Assembly (NCBI GenBank): GCA_900545405.1
Contig: UQYT01000001.1
Span: forward strand, 124,001 to 188,000
DNA from: an uncultured Eubacteriales bacterium
GTDB lineage: Bacteria; Bacillota; Clostridia; Oscillospirales; Oscillospiraceae
Direction of reading: 5' to 3'
DNA: 64,000 bases
Shown here: one piece after another, positions 51,621 to 59,898 of the stretch
Position numbering within the stretch: the first letter of the stretch is position 1
How the letters are laid out: each line of letters starts with the position of its first letter
Notes under the pieces: generated by a model
The model's database searches: none
The model's input: the letters and a program-made list of their open reading frames with translations, nothing else
Told to the model about the DNA's origin: nothing
Program-made: the position numbers and the translations under genes

Positions 51621-51857
51621 ATGACCCATTCTAAACTGCAAACCAAGCGCCTGGAGGCGCAGATGTCACAGTCCCAGCTTGCCGCTGCCGCTGGCATCAA
51701 TGGCCGGATGCTCCAGTATTATGAGCAGGGTGCAAAAGACCTGAGTGGTGCCAAGCTGGCCACGCTGCTCAAGCTGTGCCTGGCTCTCAACTGCACATTG
51801 GCTGACATTCTCCCTGACGGAGAAACAACCGAACTGCTGACCCGATACGGGCAGTAA
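51621..51857 (+). CDS. Small XRE-family regulator (Cro-like)
   Basis: A 78-residue helix-turn-helix protein (TKRLEAQMSQSQLAAAAGINGRMLQYYEQGAKD), the second regulator of the immunity region. It is made from its own strong promoter and ends at a terminator before the transposase gene. It could act as a Cro-like antagonist or control the transposase. Confidence 0.8.
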   Translation: MTHSKLQTKRLEAQMSQSQLAAAAGINGRMLQYYEQGAKDLSGAKLATLLKLCLALNCTLADILPDGETTELLTRYGQ

Positions 51858-51867
51858 AGCCTTTTCT

Positions 51868-51898
51868 GGCGGGGTGTTCATCACCCCGCCGCTTTTTT
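51868..51898 (+). terminator. Terminator before the transposase gene
   Basis: Arms GGCGGGGTG (51868-51876) and CACCCCGCC (51882-51890), then GCTTTTTT. It limits readthrough from the Cro-like gene into the transposase, which has no clear promoter of its own in the 22 bases that remain. Confidence 0.82.
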
Positions 51899-51919
51899 AT
51901 ATTCTGAGGAGGGTATCAC

Positions 51920-52966
51920 ATGAATTACAAGGGCTTTCATCAACTGCAATGGGAGGACCGCCTGGTCATTGAAAAGATGCTCAAGGTGGGTGACAGCAAG
52001 GCCAAGATCGCTGAGGCGCTGGGCGTGTGTAAAAAGACCATCTACAACGAAATCAAACGGGGCTGGACCCAGCAGATGACCTCTGACTATGAGTTTATCT
52101 GGTGCTACTGCCCGGAGATGGCGGAGCGCAAATACCAGGAAAACCTCCGGGCCAAGGGGCCGGACCTCAAGATTGGCAATGACATTGACTTTGCAAACTA
52201 TGTGGAGCAGAAAATTGTGGAGGAGCACTATTCTCCCGCAGCTTTGTTGGCAGAGCTCAAGGCAAAGCCGCCCCAGTTTGACACCACGGTCTGTGAGGCC
52301 ACGCTCTACAATTACATCTACCGGGGTGATGTGTTCCTGGTCCTCAACCCGGAGCACCTGCACGAAAAGGGCCGCCGCCACTATGGTGAGAAATACGGTG
52401 AACAACGGAACGCCGCCAGAGCTGCCAAAGGCCCCCGCATTGATAAGCGTGACCCCATCATCAACTCCCGCACTACTTTTGGCCACTGGGAGATGGACAG
52501 CGTGATGGGCACCGTGGGCTCCAGCCGGGCGCTGGTGGTGCTCACGGAACGGCTCACCAGGGCGGGCATCATCCTCCCGGTGCCAGACCATACCGCCGCC
52601 AGCGTGGTCCGGGCGCTCAACGGTCTGGAGCGCCGCCTGGGCAAGGACTTCTACCCCATGTTTCAGAGCATCACGGTGGACAATGGCTGTGAGTTTCAAG
52701 ACTACGATGGTATGGAAAAGGCCTGCCGCCGGAAAGGAAAGCGTACCACCGTTTACTACTGCCACCCGCACGCACCACATGAGCGTGGCAGCAACGAGAA
52801 CATGAACAGAATAATAAGGCGGTTTTTCCCCAAGGGCACCAACTTTGATGAGGTGCCTATCTCAGAGATACGCCGGGCAGAGGAGTGGATGAACAACTAT
52901 CCACGGGAGGTGCTGGGGTGGCAGACAGCGGCCACCCTCCTGCGGAGCTACATGAGCGCCTGCTGA
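51920..52966 (+). CDS. IS30-family DDE transposase, likely phage integration enzyme
   Basis: A 348-residue IS30-type transposase. An N-terminal helix-turn-helix (IAEALGVCKKTIYNEIKRG, about residues 31-49) is followed by a DDE core: D193 in FGHWEMDSVMG, D254 in ITVDNGCEF and E293 in ERGSNENMNR. It lies at the extreme right of the prophage behind GAGGAGGG. No IS-type inverted repeats were seen around it. As the only recombinase in the element, it probably inserts the phage DNA; replicative transposition is possible but unproven. Confidence 0.85.
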   Translation: MNYKGFHQLQWEDRLVIEKMLKVGDSKAKIAEALGVCKKTIYNEIKRGWTQQMTSDYEFIWCYCPEMAERKYQENLRAKGPDLKIGNDIDFANYVEQKIVEEHYSPAALLAELKAKPPQFDTTVCEATLYNYIYRGDVFLVLNPEHLHEKGRRHYGEKYGEQRNAARAAKGPRIDKRDPIINSRTTFGHWEMDSVMGTVGSSRALVVLTERLTRAGIILPVPDHTAASVVRALNGLERRLGKDFYPMFQSITVDNGCEFQDYDGMEKACRRKGKRTTVYYCHPHAPHERGSNENMNRIIRRFFPKGTNFDEVPISEIRRAEEWMNNYPREVLGWQTAATLLRSYMSAC

Positions 52967-53032
52967 TCTGCCGCACAATAAAGCTGAACGCCGGAGCCCT
53001 CGGAGGCCACCGGCGCTGTTGTCATGCCCAAA

Positions 53033-53082
53033 TGCAGAAAAACGCACAAAACAAGCCGCAAATAGCACGGCTCATTTTGTGC
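53033..53082 (-). terminator. Terminator at the right prophage end (minus strand)
   Basis: A stem of about 15 bp with two imperfect pairs (arms 53044-53058 and 53068-53082), followed on the minus strand by GTTTTT. It stops transcription leaving the cysteine desulfurase gene toward the prophage. It may be host or phage DNA. The rest of 52967-53071 shows only a weak GC hairpin (about 52988-53020) after the transposase. Confidence 0.68.
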
Positions 53083-54256
53083 GTTCATACAACTTTACAA
53101 GTTTATTGTAATTTATTCTTGACTTTTTGCCATCCGACAGCGATTTGACGGCGGCTTTGAGCTGCTGCGCGGCGGCGTCGATCTCCCGGGGCGTGTTGAA
53201 GGGCGAAAAGCTCAGCCGCACGGTGCCGGTCTCCAGCGTACCGGCGGTCTCGTGGGCCAGCGGAGCGCAGTGCAGGCCCGCGCGGACGCACACTCCCCTT
53301 CTGCCCAGCTCGGCTCCCAGCTCCTCGCTGCCTATGCGCTCGTGCCGGACGGAGAGCACACCGGCCTGAGCCGCGTCGTCGGCGGCCTCGAAGACCTCCA
53401 GGCCGGGCACATTCTCCAGCTGGCGGGCCATGCGGCGCATGAGAGCGCGCTCGTGCGCGCCTATGTTCGCGGCGCCGTGGGAGCGCACGTACTCGGCTCC
53501 GGCCATGAGCCCCGCGATGCCCGGGATGTTGTGCGTGCCCGCCTCGAGGCGGTCGGGCAGGAATTCGGGCATGGCCTGGTTGCGGCTCTCGGAGCCGGTG
53601 CCGCCCGCCATGAGGGGCCGCCCGTTCTCGCGGCAGAGCAGCACGCCCGTGCCCTGGGGTCCGAGGAGGCCCTTGTGGCCCGGCATGCAGATGAACTCGG
53701 CGCCGAGCCGCGCCATGTCGACCTCCATCAGGCCCGCGGACTGCGAGGCGTCCACGATAAGCGGCACGCCCTCCTCGCGGCAGAGCGCGGCTATCTCATA
53801 TATGGGCAGCACGAAGCCGAAGACGTTTGAGACGTGGGTGCAGACGACGGCCTTGGCGCCGGGTATTTTCTCCCTGAACGCCGCAACGGCGGCTTCGGTA
53901 TTGAAGAGGGGCGAGGCCGCGACGTCGATATCGGCCCCTATGAGATGCAGCGGCCGCGTGACGGCGTTGTGCTCCCAGCCGGAGACGACGACCCGGTCTC
54001 CCCTTTTGACGAGACTGAATATGGCAATGTTAAGCGCGTGCGTGGCGTTCATGGTGAACACCACGTTCTCCGGCCCGGGGGCCGAAAAGAGGTCCGCGAG
54101 CAGGGCGCGGCAGTCATAGGCCGCCTCCGCCGCAAGCAGCGCGGGCCTGTGTCCGCCCCGGCCGGGGCTGGCCATGGTGCGCATGGCGTTCAGCATGGCG
54201 GCGTGCACGGTGCGCGGCTTCTGGAGGCTGGTGGCGGCACTGTCAAGATAGATCAT
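53072..54256 (-). CDS. Cysteine desulfurase family protein (class V aminotransferase)
   Basis: A 394-residue PLP enzyme of the TIGR01977-like group, which releases sulfur from Cys or a related substrate. It starts MIYLDSAATSLQKPRTVHAAM, has the PLP lysine in ICMPGHKGLLGPQG and the loop Cys in GVCVRAGLHCAPLAHE. The start ATG 54256 follows GGAGG. The final 16 residues (SRINYNKLVKLYERTK) are encoded by AT-rich DNA next to the prophage and lie beyond the conserved end, so the native C-terminus may have been changed by the insertion. Confidence 0.9.
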   Translation of the reverse strand: MIYLDSAATSLQKPRTVHAAMLNAMRTMASPGRGGHRPALLAAEAAYDCRALLADLFSAPGPENVVFTMNATHALNIAIFSLVKRGDRVVVSGWEHNAVTRPLHLIGADIDVAASPLFNTEAAVAAFREKIPGAKAVVCTHVSNVFGFVLPIYEIAALCREEGVPLIVDASQSAGLMEVDMARLGAEFICMPGHKGLLGPQGTGVLLCRENGRPLMAGGTGSESRNQAMPEFLPDRLEAGTHNIPGIAGLMAGAEYVRSHGAANIGAHERALMRRMARQLENVPGLEVFEAADDAAQAGVLSVRHERIGSEELGAELGRRGVCVRAGLHCAPLAHETAGTLETGTVRLSFSPFNTPREIDAAAQQLKAAVKSLSDGKKSRINYNKLVKLYERTK

Positions 54257-54501
54257 GACTGCACCTCCGTGTACCGGCCGTCCTCTTCGGCAAAGAGCTT
54301 GCCGTGGCCCACTCCGGCGCGCTGCAAAACGGAGAGCGCCTGCCTGAACCGGGAATCTGCCACCCGCACGCACCACGCGCAGCCCGATTTGGACAGGCCC
54401 TGCGGCGCGCGGGAGAAGGGCGCGGTTATGCCTGCGCGCTCCAGCGTCCGCGAGGCCCGCTGCGCATAGGTCTGCGAGCGGCACATGATGATATATCGCA
54501 T
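54253..54501 (-). CDS. DUF3343 family protein
   Basis: An 82-residue DUF3343 protein (MRYIIMCRSQTYAQRASRTLERAGI...). Such proteins usually sit beside TIGR01977-like cysteine desulfurases, as here, and have a conserved GCAWCVRV Cys motif that could receive sulfur. It overlaps the desulfurase start by 4 bp (ATGA). Function is inferred from the pairing. Confidence 0.85.
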   Translation of the reverse strand: MRYIIMCRSQTYAQRASRTLERAGITAPFSRAPQGLSKSGCAWCVRVADSRFRQALSVLQRAGVGHGKLFAEEDGRYTEVQS

Positions 54502-54575
54502 AAAAAGATCCTCCCGCATGTGGATGAAGGCGCTGAGCCTTCAACTCATTCTATGCGGGCAGGACCCTTTTGACA

Positions 54576-55046
54576 TCAGCCCTCTATCAGCGCCACGGCC
54601 TGCGCGGCTATGCCCAGCCCCTCGCCGGTGAAGCCGAGGCGCTCCTCCGTCGTGGCCTTAACGCTCACGCGCGAGATGTCCATCGCAGCCGCGGCGGCGA
54701 TGTTCCGGCGCATGGCCTCTATGTGCGGCGCGAGCTTCGGAGCCTGGGCTATCACGGTGGCGTCTATGTTTCCCGGCTCGAAGCCCGCCGAGCGCAGCTT
54801 TATGCAGACCTCGCTCAGCAGCGCGAGGCTGTCCGCGCCCTCGTAGTGCGGGTCCGTGTCCGGGAAGAGCTTGCCTATGTCGCCCATCGCCGCCGCGCCA
54901 AGCAGCGCATCCATGATGGCGTGCACCAGCACGTCGGCGTCCGAGTGGCCAAGCAGGCCCCGCTCGTACGGTATGTCCACCCCGCCGAGGATGAGCTTGC
55001 GCCCCTCGACGAGCCTGTGCACATCGTAGCCCTGACCTATCCTCAC
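54576..55046 (-). CDS. ispF: 2-C-methyl-D-erythritol 2,4-cyclodiphosphate synthase
   Basis: The 156-residue IspF of the MEP isoprenoid pathway. The zinc site motif GYDVHRL and the conserved [19 protein letters not shown] are intact, as is the C-terminal [12 protein letters not shown]. It overlaps ispD by 4 bp, the usual ispDF arrangement. Confidence 0.96.
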   Translation of the reverse strand: MRIGQGYDVHRLVEGRKLILGGVDIPYERGLLGHSDADVLVHAIMDALLGAAAMGDIGKLFPDTDPHYEGADSLALLSEVCIKLRSAGFEPGNIDATVIAQAPKLAPHIEAMRRNIAAAAAMDISRVSVKATTEERLGFTGEGLGIAAQAVALIEG

Positions 55047-55762
55047 ATGAATTCACCCCTTGCGTCAATTATCGCGGACGCGGCATAAATGTCCGCGGGC
55101 GTCGTGAGCTTGAGATTCTCCTCCGAGCCCTCGACGAGGAACACCTCGGCATCGAGCAGCATCACCGCGGCGCAGTCGTCCGTGAGCGAGATGCCGAGCC
55201 TCGCGGCCTCGCCCAGGGCCTGGCGGATGAGCTCCGAGCGGAACACCTGCGGCGTCTGCATGAGATAGAGCTCGTCGCGCTCCAGAGTGCGGAGCACCCT
55301 GCCGCCTCGCGCCTGACGGACCGTGTCCTTGACGTGTATGGCCGGGGCCGCCGCGCCGCGCTCCGCCGCCGCCGTCACCGCGCGCTCGATTATCTCCTCC
55401 GTCACCAGCGGGCGGGCGGCGTCGTGGATGGCTATCAGCCCTGCCTGCTCTGAGCACTCCTGCACGCCGGCCCAGGCGGAGGCGGTACGGTCCGCGCCGC
55501 CCTCGGTGACGCACTTGAGCTTTGCTATGCCGCGCTCCCTTGCGAGAGCGGCGATGGTGGGTATCTTCTCGCTCTGCGTGACGACGACTATCTCATCTAT
55601 GCACTCGCTCCTGTCCAGCGCGGCGAGCGTGCGCTCTATGACCGTGCAGCCGCCGAGCTGCAGCATCAGCTTGTCCGTGCCCATTCGCGTGCCGCTGCCC
55701 GCGGCGACGACGACGGCCGAACAAAACGGCCTCGCGGGCTGAGTTTGCTTTTTCCTGAACAT
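55043..55762 (-). CDS. ispD: 2-C-methyl-D-erythritol 4-phosphate cytidylyltransferase
   Basis: The 239-residue IspD, which makes CDP-methylerythritol. The nucleotide-binding [17 protein letters not shown], the HDAARPLV motif and TPQVFR are present. A short N-terminal extension ([13 protein letters not shown]) precedes the fold. It is in one unit with ispF, and with carD 53 bp upstream. Confidence 0.96.
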   Translation of the reverse strand: MFRKKQTQPARPFCSAVVVAAGSGTRMGTDKLMLQLGGCTVIERTLAALDRSECIDEIVVVTQSEKIPTIAALARERGIAKLKCVTEGGADRTASAWAGVQECSEQAGLIAIHDAARPLVTEEIIERAVTAAAERGAAAPAIHVKDTVRQARGGRVLRTLERDELYLMQTPQVFRSELIRQALGEAARLGISLTDDCAAVMLLDAEVFLVEGSEENLKLTTPADIYAASAIIDARGEFM

Positions 55763-55815
55763 ATGTACCTCGTTTAGACATGTTTATGGGGCGGACTGCG
55801 CCGCCCCATCCGGAT

Positions 55816-56301
55816 TTATGAGCAGATGAGCGCGCTGTTCAGGCGCTCTTCCACTTCCTCGTAGCTGGCGCTCTCTGAGAGGACAATCTCGGAGATGAGG
55901 ATCTGTTTTGCCGAGTGCAGCATCTTGCGCTCACCCGTGGACAGGCCCCGCTCCTTATCCCTCTTCATAAGCCCCTTTACGACTGCGGCCACCTCGAGAA
56001 GGTTCCCGCTTTTTATCTTGAGCATGTTTTCCCGGTAACGCTTGTTCCAGTTCTGGGTCATCTCGATCTCCAGGCCCGGGATCGAGCCGAGGATCTTCTC
56101 GGCCTCGTCTGCGCCGACTATGGGCCGGACGCCTATCGCCGCGCTCGTATCGACCGGTATCATAACGAGCATGTCTCCGACCGGCAGCTTCAGGACATAA
56201 TAGTCCCGCTCCTTGCCGTTGATTTTTCTAGTTACAACGCTGTCGATCACGCCCGCGCCGTGCATGGGGTGCGCAATCCTGTCGCCCACGCGGAATGTCA
56301 T
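55816..56301 (-). CDS. carD: CarD-family transcription regulator
   Basis: A 161-residue CarD/CdnL protein that binds RNA polymerase beta through an N-terminal Tudor-like domain (FRVGDRIAHPMHGAGVIDSVV) and stabilises open promoters through its C-terminal helices. It sits upstream of ispD-ispF, as in many Clostridia. A stable hairpin (55787-55808) without a T run lies just after its stop and may partly attenuate the isp genes. Confidence 0.92.
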   Translation of the reverse strand: MTFRVGDRIAHPMHGAGVIDSVVTRKINGKERDYYVLKLPVGDMLVMIPVDTSAAIGVRPIVGADEAEKILGSIPGLEIEMTQNWNKRYRENMLKIKSGNLLEVAAVVKGLMKRDKERGLSTGERKMLHSAKQILISEIVLSESASYEEVEERLNSALICS

Positions 56302-56348
56302 TTTAGCCTCCCTTTCCCAGATGGCCCATATCTTACTATCTATATGTA

Positions 56349-56377
56349 ATTATACTCGTTGAGTCACATTTTAGCAA
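56349..56377 (-). promoter_or_regulatory. Sigma-A promoter of carD
   Basis: On the minus strand: -35 TTGCTA (56372-56377), 17-bp spacer, -10 TATAAT (56349-56354), about 48 bp upstream of the carD start. Confidence 0.75.
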
Positions 56378-56407
56378 GGAAAATACGCGCATTCGGGACA
56401 AAATAGA

Positions 56408-56440
56408 GAAAAAAAACGCCCGCCGCAGCAGCGGCGGGCG
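56408..56440 (-). terminator. Terminator of the ispH-rpsA transcript
   Basis: A perfect 10-bp GC stem (arms 56417-56426 and 56431-56440, loop TGCT on the minus strand) followed by eight or more T on the minus strand. It closes the dac-to-ispH run before the carD promoter. Confidence 0.88.
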
Positions 56441-56460
56441 CGGGTTTTACATTTTTCGGC

Positions 56461-58608
56461 TTATTCCTCGTCGCTGGGGACATCCTCGGGGATGTTGCCG
56501 GTGGCCTCGCCGGTCTCGGAGACCTCGTAGACCAGGGCGTCCTCCTCGGGAGCGGCAGGAGCCTCGGGCTCAGCAGCGCGGCGCGGAGCCGGTTCCGGCT
56601 CGCTCAGCGCGCGGATGGAGAGGGAGATCTTCTGCTTGTCGTTGTCGATGGCAGTGATCTTGACGTCGACCACGTCGCCCACGCTCAGGACCTCATCGGG
56701 CTTGCCGATGCGGCGGTTGGCGATCTGGCTGATGTGGATGAGGCCGTCAACGCCCGGCATGACCTCGGCAAACGCGCCGAAGGGCATGAGCTTGACCACC
56801 TTGACCTGGGCGATGTCGCCGACCTTGTAGGTGTTGACGAACTTGGTCCAGGGGTTGTCCTCAGCCTTCTTGTAGCCGAGGGAAATGCGCTTTGCCTCCT
56901 TGTCGAAGCCGATAACATAGACGTCGAGCTCGTCGCCGACGGAGACGACCTCGGCCGGGTTCTTGATGCGGCTCCAGGAGAGCTCGGAAACATGGACCAT
57001 GCCGTCGATGCCGCCGATGTCCACGAAGGCGCCGTAGCTGGTGAGGCTCTTCACAACGCCGTGGTAGACCTTGCCGACCTCGATCTCGTTCCAGACGGCC
57101 TCGGCCTTCTCGCGGCGCTCGCGCTGCAGCACGGCGCGGATGGAGCCGACCACGCGCCTGCGGCCGCGGTTGACCTCGGTGATCTTGAGGCGGACCTTCT
57201 GCTTGACCAGCTGGGTCATCGGGGTGTCCTTCGGCAGGCCGGACTGGGAGGCGGGGACGAACACGCGGATGCCCTTTACGGACACGACCACGCCGCCCTT
57301 GTTCTCCTCGGTGACGGTGCCCTCGACAACGGTGCCGGCTTCCTGCGCGGCCTCGATGTCAGCCCAGTTCTTGACGGCGTCCATGCGCTTCTTGGAGAGC
57401 TGCGCCGTGCCCTCGACATCGTTCACGCGGACGACTATGGCCTCGACCGTGTCGCCGACATGCACGGCGTCCTCAAGCTTGACCTCGCCGTCTTCGGTGA
57501 ACTCGGTGGTGGGGATGAATGCGGAGTATTTCGTGCCGAGGTCTATGCTGACCTCGGTCGGGGTGATAGCAACAACAACGCCGCTGACCTTGTCCCCGTT
57601 ATATATGGTTTTCAGAGAATCCTCCAGCATCTCATCGAAGCTCTTTTCGGCGGGTGCCGCTTCCGCCTCAACGGCGGGTGCCGCCTCTTCGGCAGGCTGT
57701 TCAACCGCCTGCACCGGCGCCTCTTCGACAGGGGCCACCTCAGGGTTCTCTTGAATCATGATCTCGTCGCTCATCTTATCCAGTACCTCCTTGATTATCC
57801 ACGACGGCGCGGATGCTCCGGCAGTCATGCCTATGGTTTCCACGTCCCGAAGGACGCCGGTGTCGAGCTGGGCGGAATTTTCCACAAATTGCGTGTTGGC
57901 GCATCGCTCCGCGCATAGCTCGGCCAAATGCAGGCTGTTGGCGCTGTTTTTCCCGCCAATGACTACCATCGCTCCACATGCGGAGGCCAATTTTACTGCC
58001 TCCTCTTGCCTGATGGACGTAGCAAAGCATATTGTATCAAAGATTTCCGCTTTTGTACACCATTTTTTTATTAATTTTTCACACTCGCGCAGATTATTTT
58101 CTGTCTGCGTGGTCTGAACAACAACCGTGATAGGTTCTGTCCGTTTATCGACATTATTTTCTAGCCAGTTCGCGAGTTCTGCGGCGTTTCCGACCACTAC
58201 GGGCTCGGTGCAGCGGCCGCAGATGGCCTGGACCTCCGGGTGACCGGCCGTGCCGATAACTATTACCTGCCTGCCGTTGGCTGAAGCCTCCGCCACGAGG
58301 CGGTGTATCCTCGAGACATTGGGGCAGGTGGCGTCCGTTATCTCGGCCCCGGCGGCGCGCAGGGCGTCCTCCACGGCCTGGGAAACGCCGTGGGAGCGTA
58401 TCATGACCCGGTCGCCCGGCCGGACCTCGGAGGGGTCGGAGATGACCTCCAGCCCGCGGCGGGCGAGGTCGGAGACGACGTCCTCGTTGTGGATGAGCGG
58501 CCCCAGGCTCTTGCAGGGCCCGGACTTGAGCAGCTCCTCGGCCATCTTGACCGAGCGCGACACGCCGAAGCAGAAGCCGGCGCTCTTTGCCAGTATCACT
58601 CTGCTCAT
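56461..58608 (-). CDS. ispH: IspH reductase fused to ribosomal protein S1
   Basis: A 715-residue fusion found in Clostridia. Residues 1-280 are IspH, which makes IPP and DMAPP with an iron-sulfur cluster: KSAGFCFGVSRSV, IRSHGVS and TCPNVSRIH hold conserved residues. An acidic linker rich in EEAP repeats (about 285-325) leads to four S1 RNA-binding domains (about 335-680), for example GMVHVSELSWSRIKNPAEVV. The S1 part should act in translation initiation. Residues near 680-715 are disordered and acidic. Confidence 0.93.
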   Translation of the reverse strand: MSRVILAKSAGFCFGVSRSVKMAEELLKSGPCKSLGPLIHNEDVVSDLARRGLEVISDPSEVRPGDRVMIRSHGVSQAVEDALRAAGAEITDATCPNVSRIHRLVAEASANGRQVIVIGTAGHPEVQAICGRCTEPVVVGNAAELANWLENNVDKRTEPITVVVQTTQTENNLRECEKLIKKWCTKAEIFDTICFATSIRQEEAVKLASACGAMVVIGGKNSANSLHLAELCAERCANTQFVENSAQLDTGVLRDVETIGMTAGASAPSWIIKEVLDKMSDEIMIQENPEVAPVEEAPVQAVEQPAEEAAPAVEAEAAPAEKSFDEMLEDSLKTIYNGDKVSGVVVAITPTEVSIDLGTKYSAFIPTTEFTEDGEVKLEDAVHVGDTVEAIVVRVNDVEGTAQLSKKRMDAVKNWADIEAAQEAGTVVEGTVTEENKGGVVVSVKGIRVFVPASQSGLPKDTPMTQLVKQKVRLKITEVNRGRRRVVGSIRAVLQRERREKAEAVWNEIEVGKVYHGVVKSLTSYGAFVDIGGIDGMVHVSELSWSRIKNPAEVVSVGDELDVYVIGFDKEAKRISLGYKKAEDNPWTKFVNTYKVGDIAQVKVVKLMPFGAFAEVMPGVDGLIHISQIANRRIGKPDEVLSVGDVVDVKITAIDNDKQKISLSIRALSEPEPAPRRAAEPEAPAAPEEDALVYEVSETGEATGNIPEDVPSDEE

Positions 58609-59213
58609 CCGTTGGTCCCGTCCCTCAGCTCGTATATGCGTTCCATGATGCCGTCGGCCAGCTTTTCGTACTCCTCGTGCGTCTTGCCCTCGACGGTGTA
58701 AGGCTTGCCGATGCGCAGCTCAACCCTGCCGAAGATCTTCTTTCCGCGCGGGATGTACACGGGCACGATGGGCACCTTCATCTTGGACGCTATCCTGACG
58801 GCGCCGGTCTTGGCCTCGACCTCGTTGTCGTGCTCGACGCGGGTGCCCTCGGGGAACATGAACACCTTCTCACCGTGCTTGAGATAGCGCATCATGTTGC
58901 GGATGGCGTCGATATCGGCCTTGCCGCGGTCGACGAAACAGATGCCGCACTTCTTGAGCACCGGCCCGACGATGGGCACGCGCTCCAGCTCCAGCTTCGC
59001 CATGAAGTGCATGTAATTCTCCTTGCCGAAGGCGAGGGCCACAAGCAGCGGGTCGATGTAGTTGGAGTGGTTCGCACAGATGACCGCCGGACCGTCGGGG
59101 ATGTTCTCCCGGCCGCGGCAGCGCATGGGGTAAAAGGCCTTAACCCAGGGCTTCAGAAAGTCAAAGAGCTTTCCGAAACTGCGTCTCTCCCGCTCCAGAT
59201 CCTGTTCAGGCAC
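58605..59213 (-). CDS. plsC: 1-acyl-glycerol-3-phosphate acyltransferase
   Basis: A 202-residue PlsC that makes phosphatidic acid at the membrane. It has the HxxxxD motif (ANHSNYIDPL) and the FPEGTR motif, both needed for activity. It overlaps the ispH start by 4 bp and follows cmk by 4 bp, in the cmk-plsC-ispH order common in Clostridia. Confidence 0.93.
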   Translation of the reverse strand: MPEQDLERERRSFGKLFDFLKPWVKAFYPMRCRGRENIPDGPAVICANHSNYIDPLLVALAFGKENYMHFMAKLELERVPIVGPVLKKCGICFVDRGKADIDAIRNMMRYLKHGEKVFMFPEGTRVEHDNEVEAKTGAVRIASKMKVPIVPVYIPRGKKIFGRVELRIGKPYTVEGKTHEEYEKLADGIMERIYELRDGTNG

Positions 59214-59217
59214 GTTC

Positions 59218-59898
59218 CTAACCTCCTATACGCCCGGCTATGAGGGCGCAGATCTTTTCAATGCTCTGCTCGAGCGTCAGCTCGCTTGTATCGACCTCTA
59301 CCGCATCCGGCGCCCGCCTCAGCGGCGCGGCGGCGCGGGTGGAGTCGTTCTCGTCACGTTTTATTATATCACGCAGCACCTGCTCGTAGCTGTCCGGCGC
59401 GCCTTTTTCGTGCAGCTCGAGATATCTCCGCTCCGCGCGGCGCTCGGGACTGGCGGTGAGGAAGATCTTCAGCGCCGCGTCCGGCAGGACGACGGTGCCT
59501 ATGTCGCGCCCGTCCATTATTACGCTGTGCTGCTCGGCCATCTTGCGCTGCATGTCCAGCAGATACGCCCTGACCTCCGGCATGGCGGAGACCTCCGAGG
59601 CGCGCATGGATATCTCCGGCGTCCTGATGAGGCCCGATACGTCCTCGCCGTTGAGGTACATGTGCTGCGCGCCGTCCTCGCCGTAGCCGAAGCGGATATC
59701 CAGCTCCGGCAGCAGCCTGAGCACGTCCTGCTCGGCGCCCAGCGGCAGTCCCGCCCTTGCGGCGGCGAGGCCCACGGTGCGGTATATCGCGCCGGTGTCC
59801 ACATAGATGAAGCCGAAGCGCGCGGCGGCGGCCCTTGCAATGGTGCTCTTGCCCGCGCCCGAGGGCCCGTCTATTGCGACGGAAAAGTGCTTATCCAT
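59218..59898 (-). CDS. cmk: Cytidylate kinase
   Basis: A 226-residue CMP kinase. The P-loop is [14 protein letters not shown], followed by DTGAIYRTVGLAA and DGRDIGTVVLPDA, all typical. The start ATG 59898 gives MDKHFSVAIDG; a longer reading adds 12 residues and is less likely. It overlaps the flavoprotein gene by 8 bp. Confidence 0.95.
   Translation of the reverse strand: MDKHFSVAIDGPSGAGKSTIARAAAARFGFIYVDTGAIYRTVGLAAARAGLPLGAEQDVLRLLPELDIRFGYGEDGAQHMYLNGEDVSGLIRTPEISMRASEVSAMPEVRAYLLDMQRKMAEQHSVIMDGRDIGTVVLPDAALKIFLTASPERRAERRYLELHEKGAPDSYEQVLRDIIKRDENDSTRAAAPLRRAPDAVEVDTSELTLEQSIEKICALIAGRIGG

Larger units (their letters stand above)
7745..53145 (+). mobile_element. Integrated myovirus-type prophage with an IS30-like transposase and a DGR (approximate ends)
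   Basis: About 45 kb of plus-strand genes interrupts an all-minus-strand housekeeping region. It has a full set of replication, packaging, capsid, contractile-tail, lysis and repressor genes. The left end must lie between the cdaA -35 box (7742) and the first phage gene (7852). The right end lies between the transposase stop (52966) and the conserved C-terminus of the cysteine desulfurase (near 53145). I found no convincing direct or terminal inverted repeats, so the ends are limits only. No tyrosine or serine integrase is present. Confidence 0.9.

Noticed and set aside
51880..53000. A separate IS30 insertion sequence at the prophage border
   Set aside because: No flanking inverted repeats were seen, the gene has phage-like ribosome site and spacing, and the prophage has no other recombinase; still possible if repeats are degenerate.
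7745..53145. Attachment site repeats: TTATTG at 7765-7770 and 53103-53108
   Set aside because: Six bases are expected by chance in AT-rich flanks, the surroundings do not match, and no integrase is present, so I do not claim an att site.
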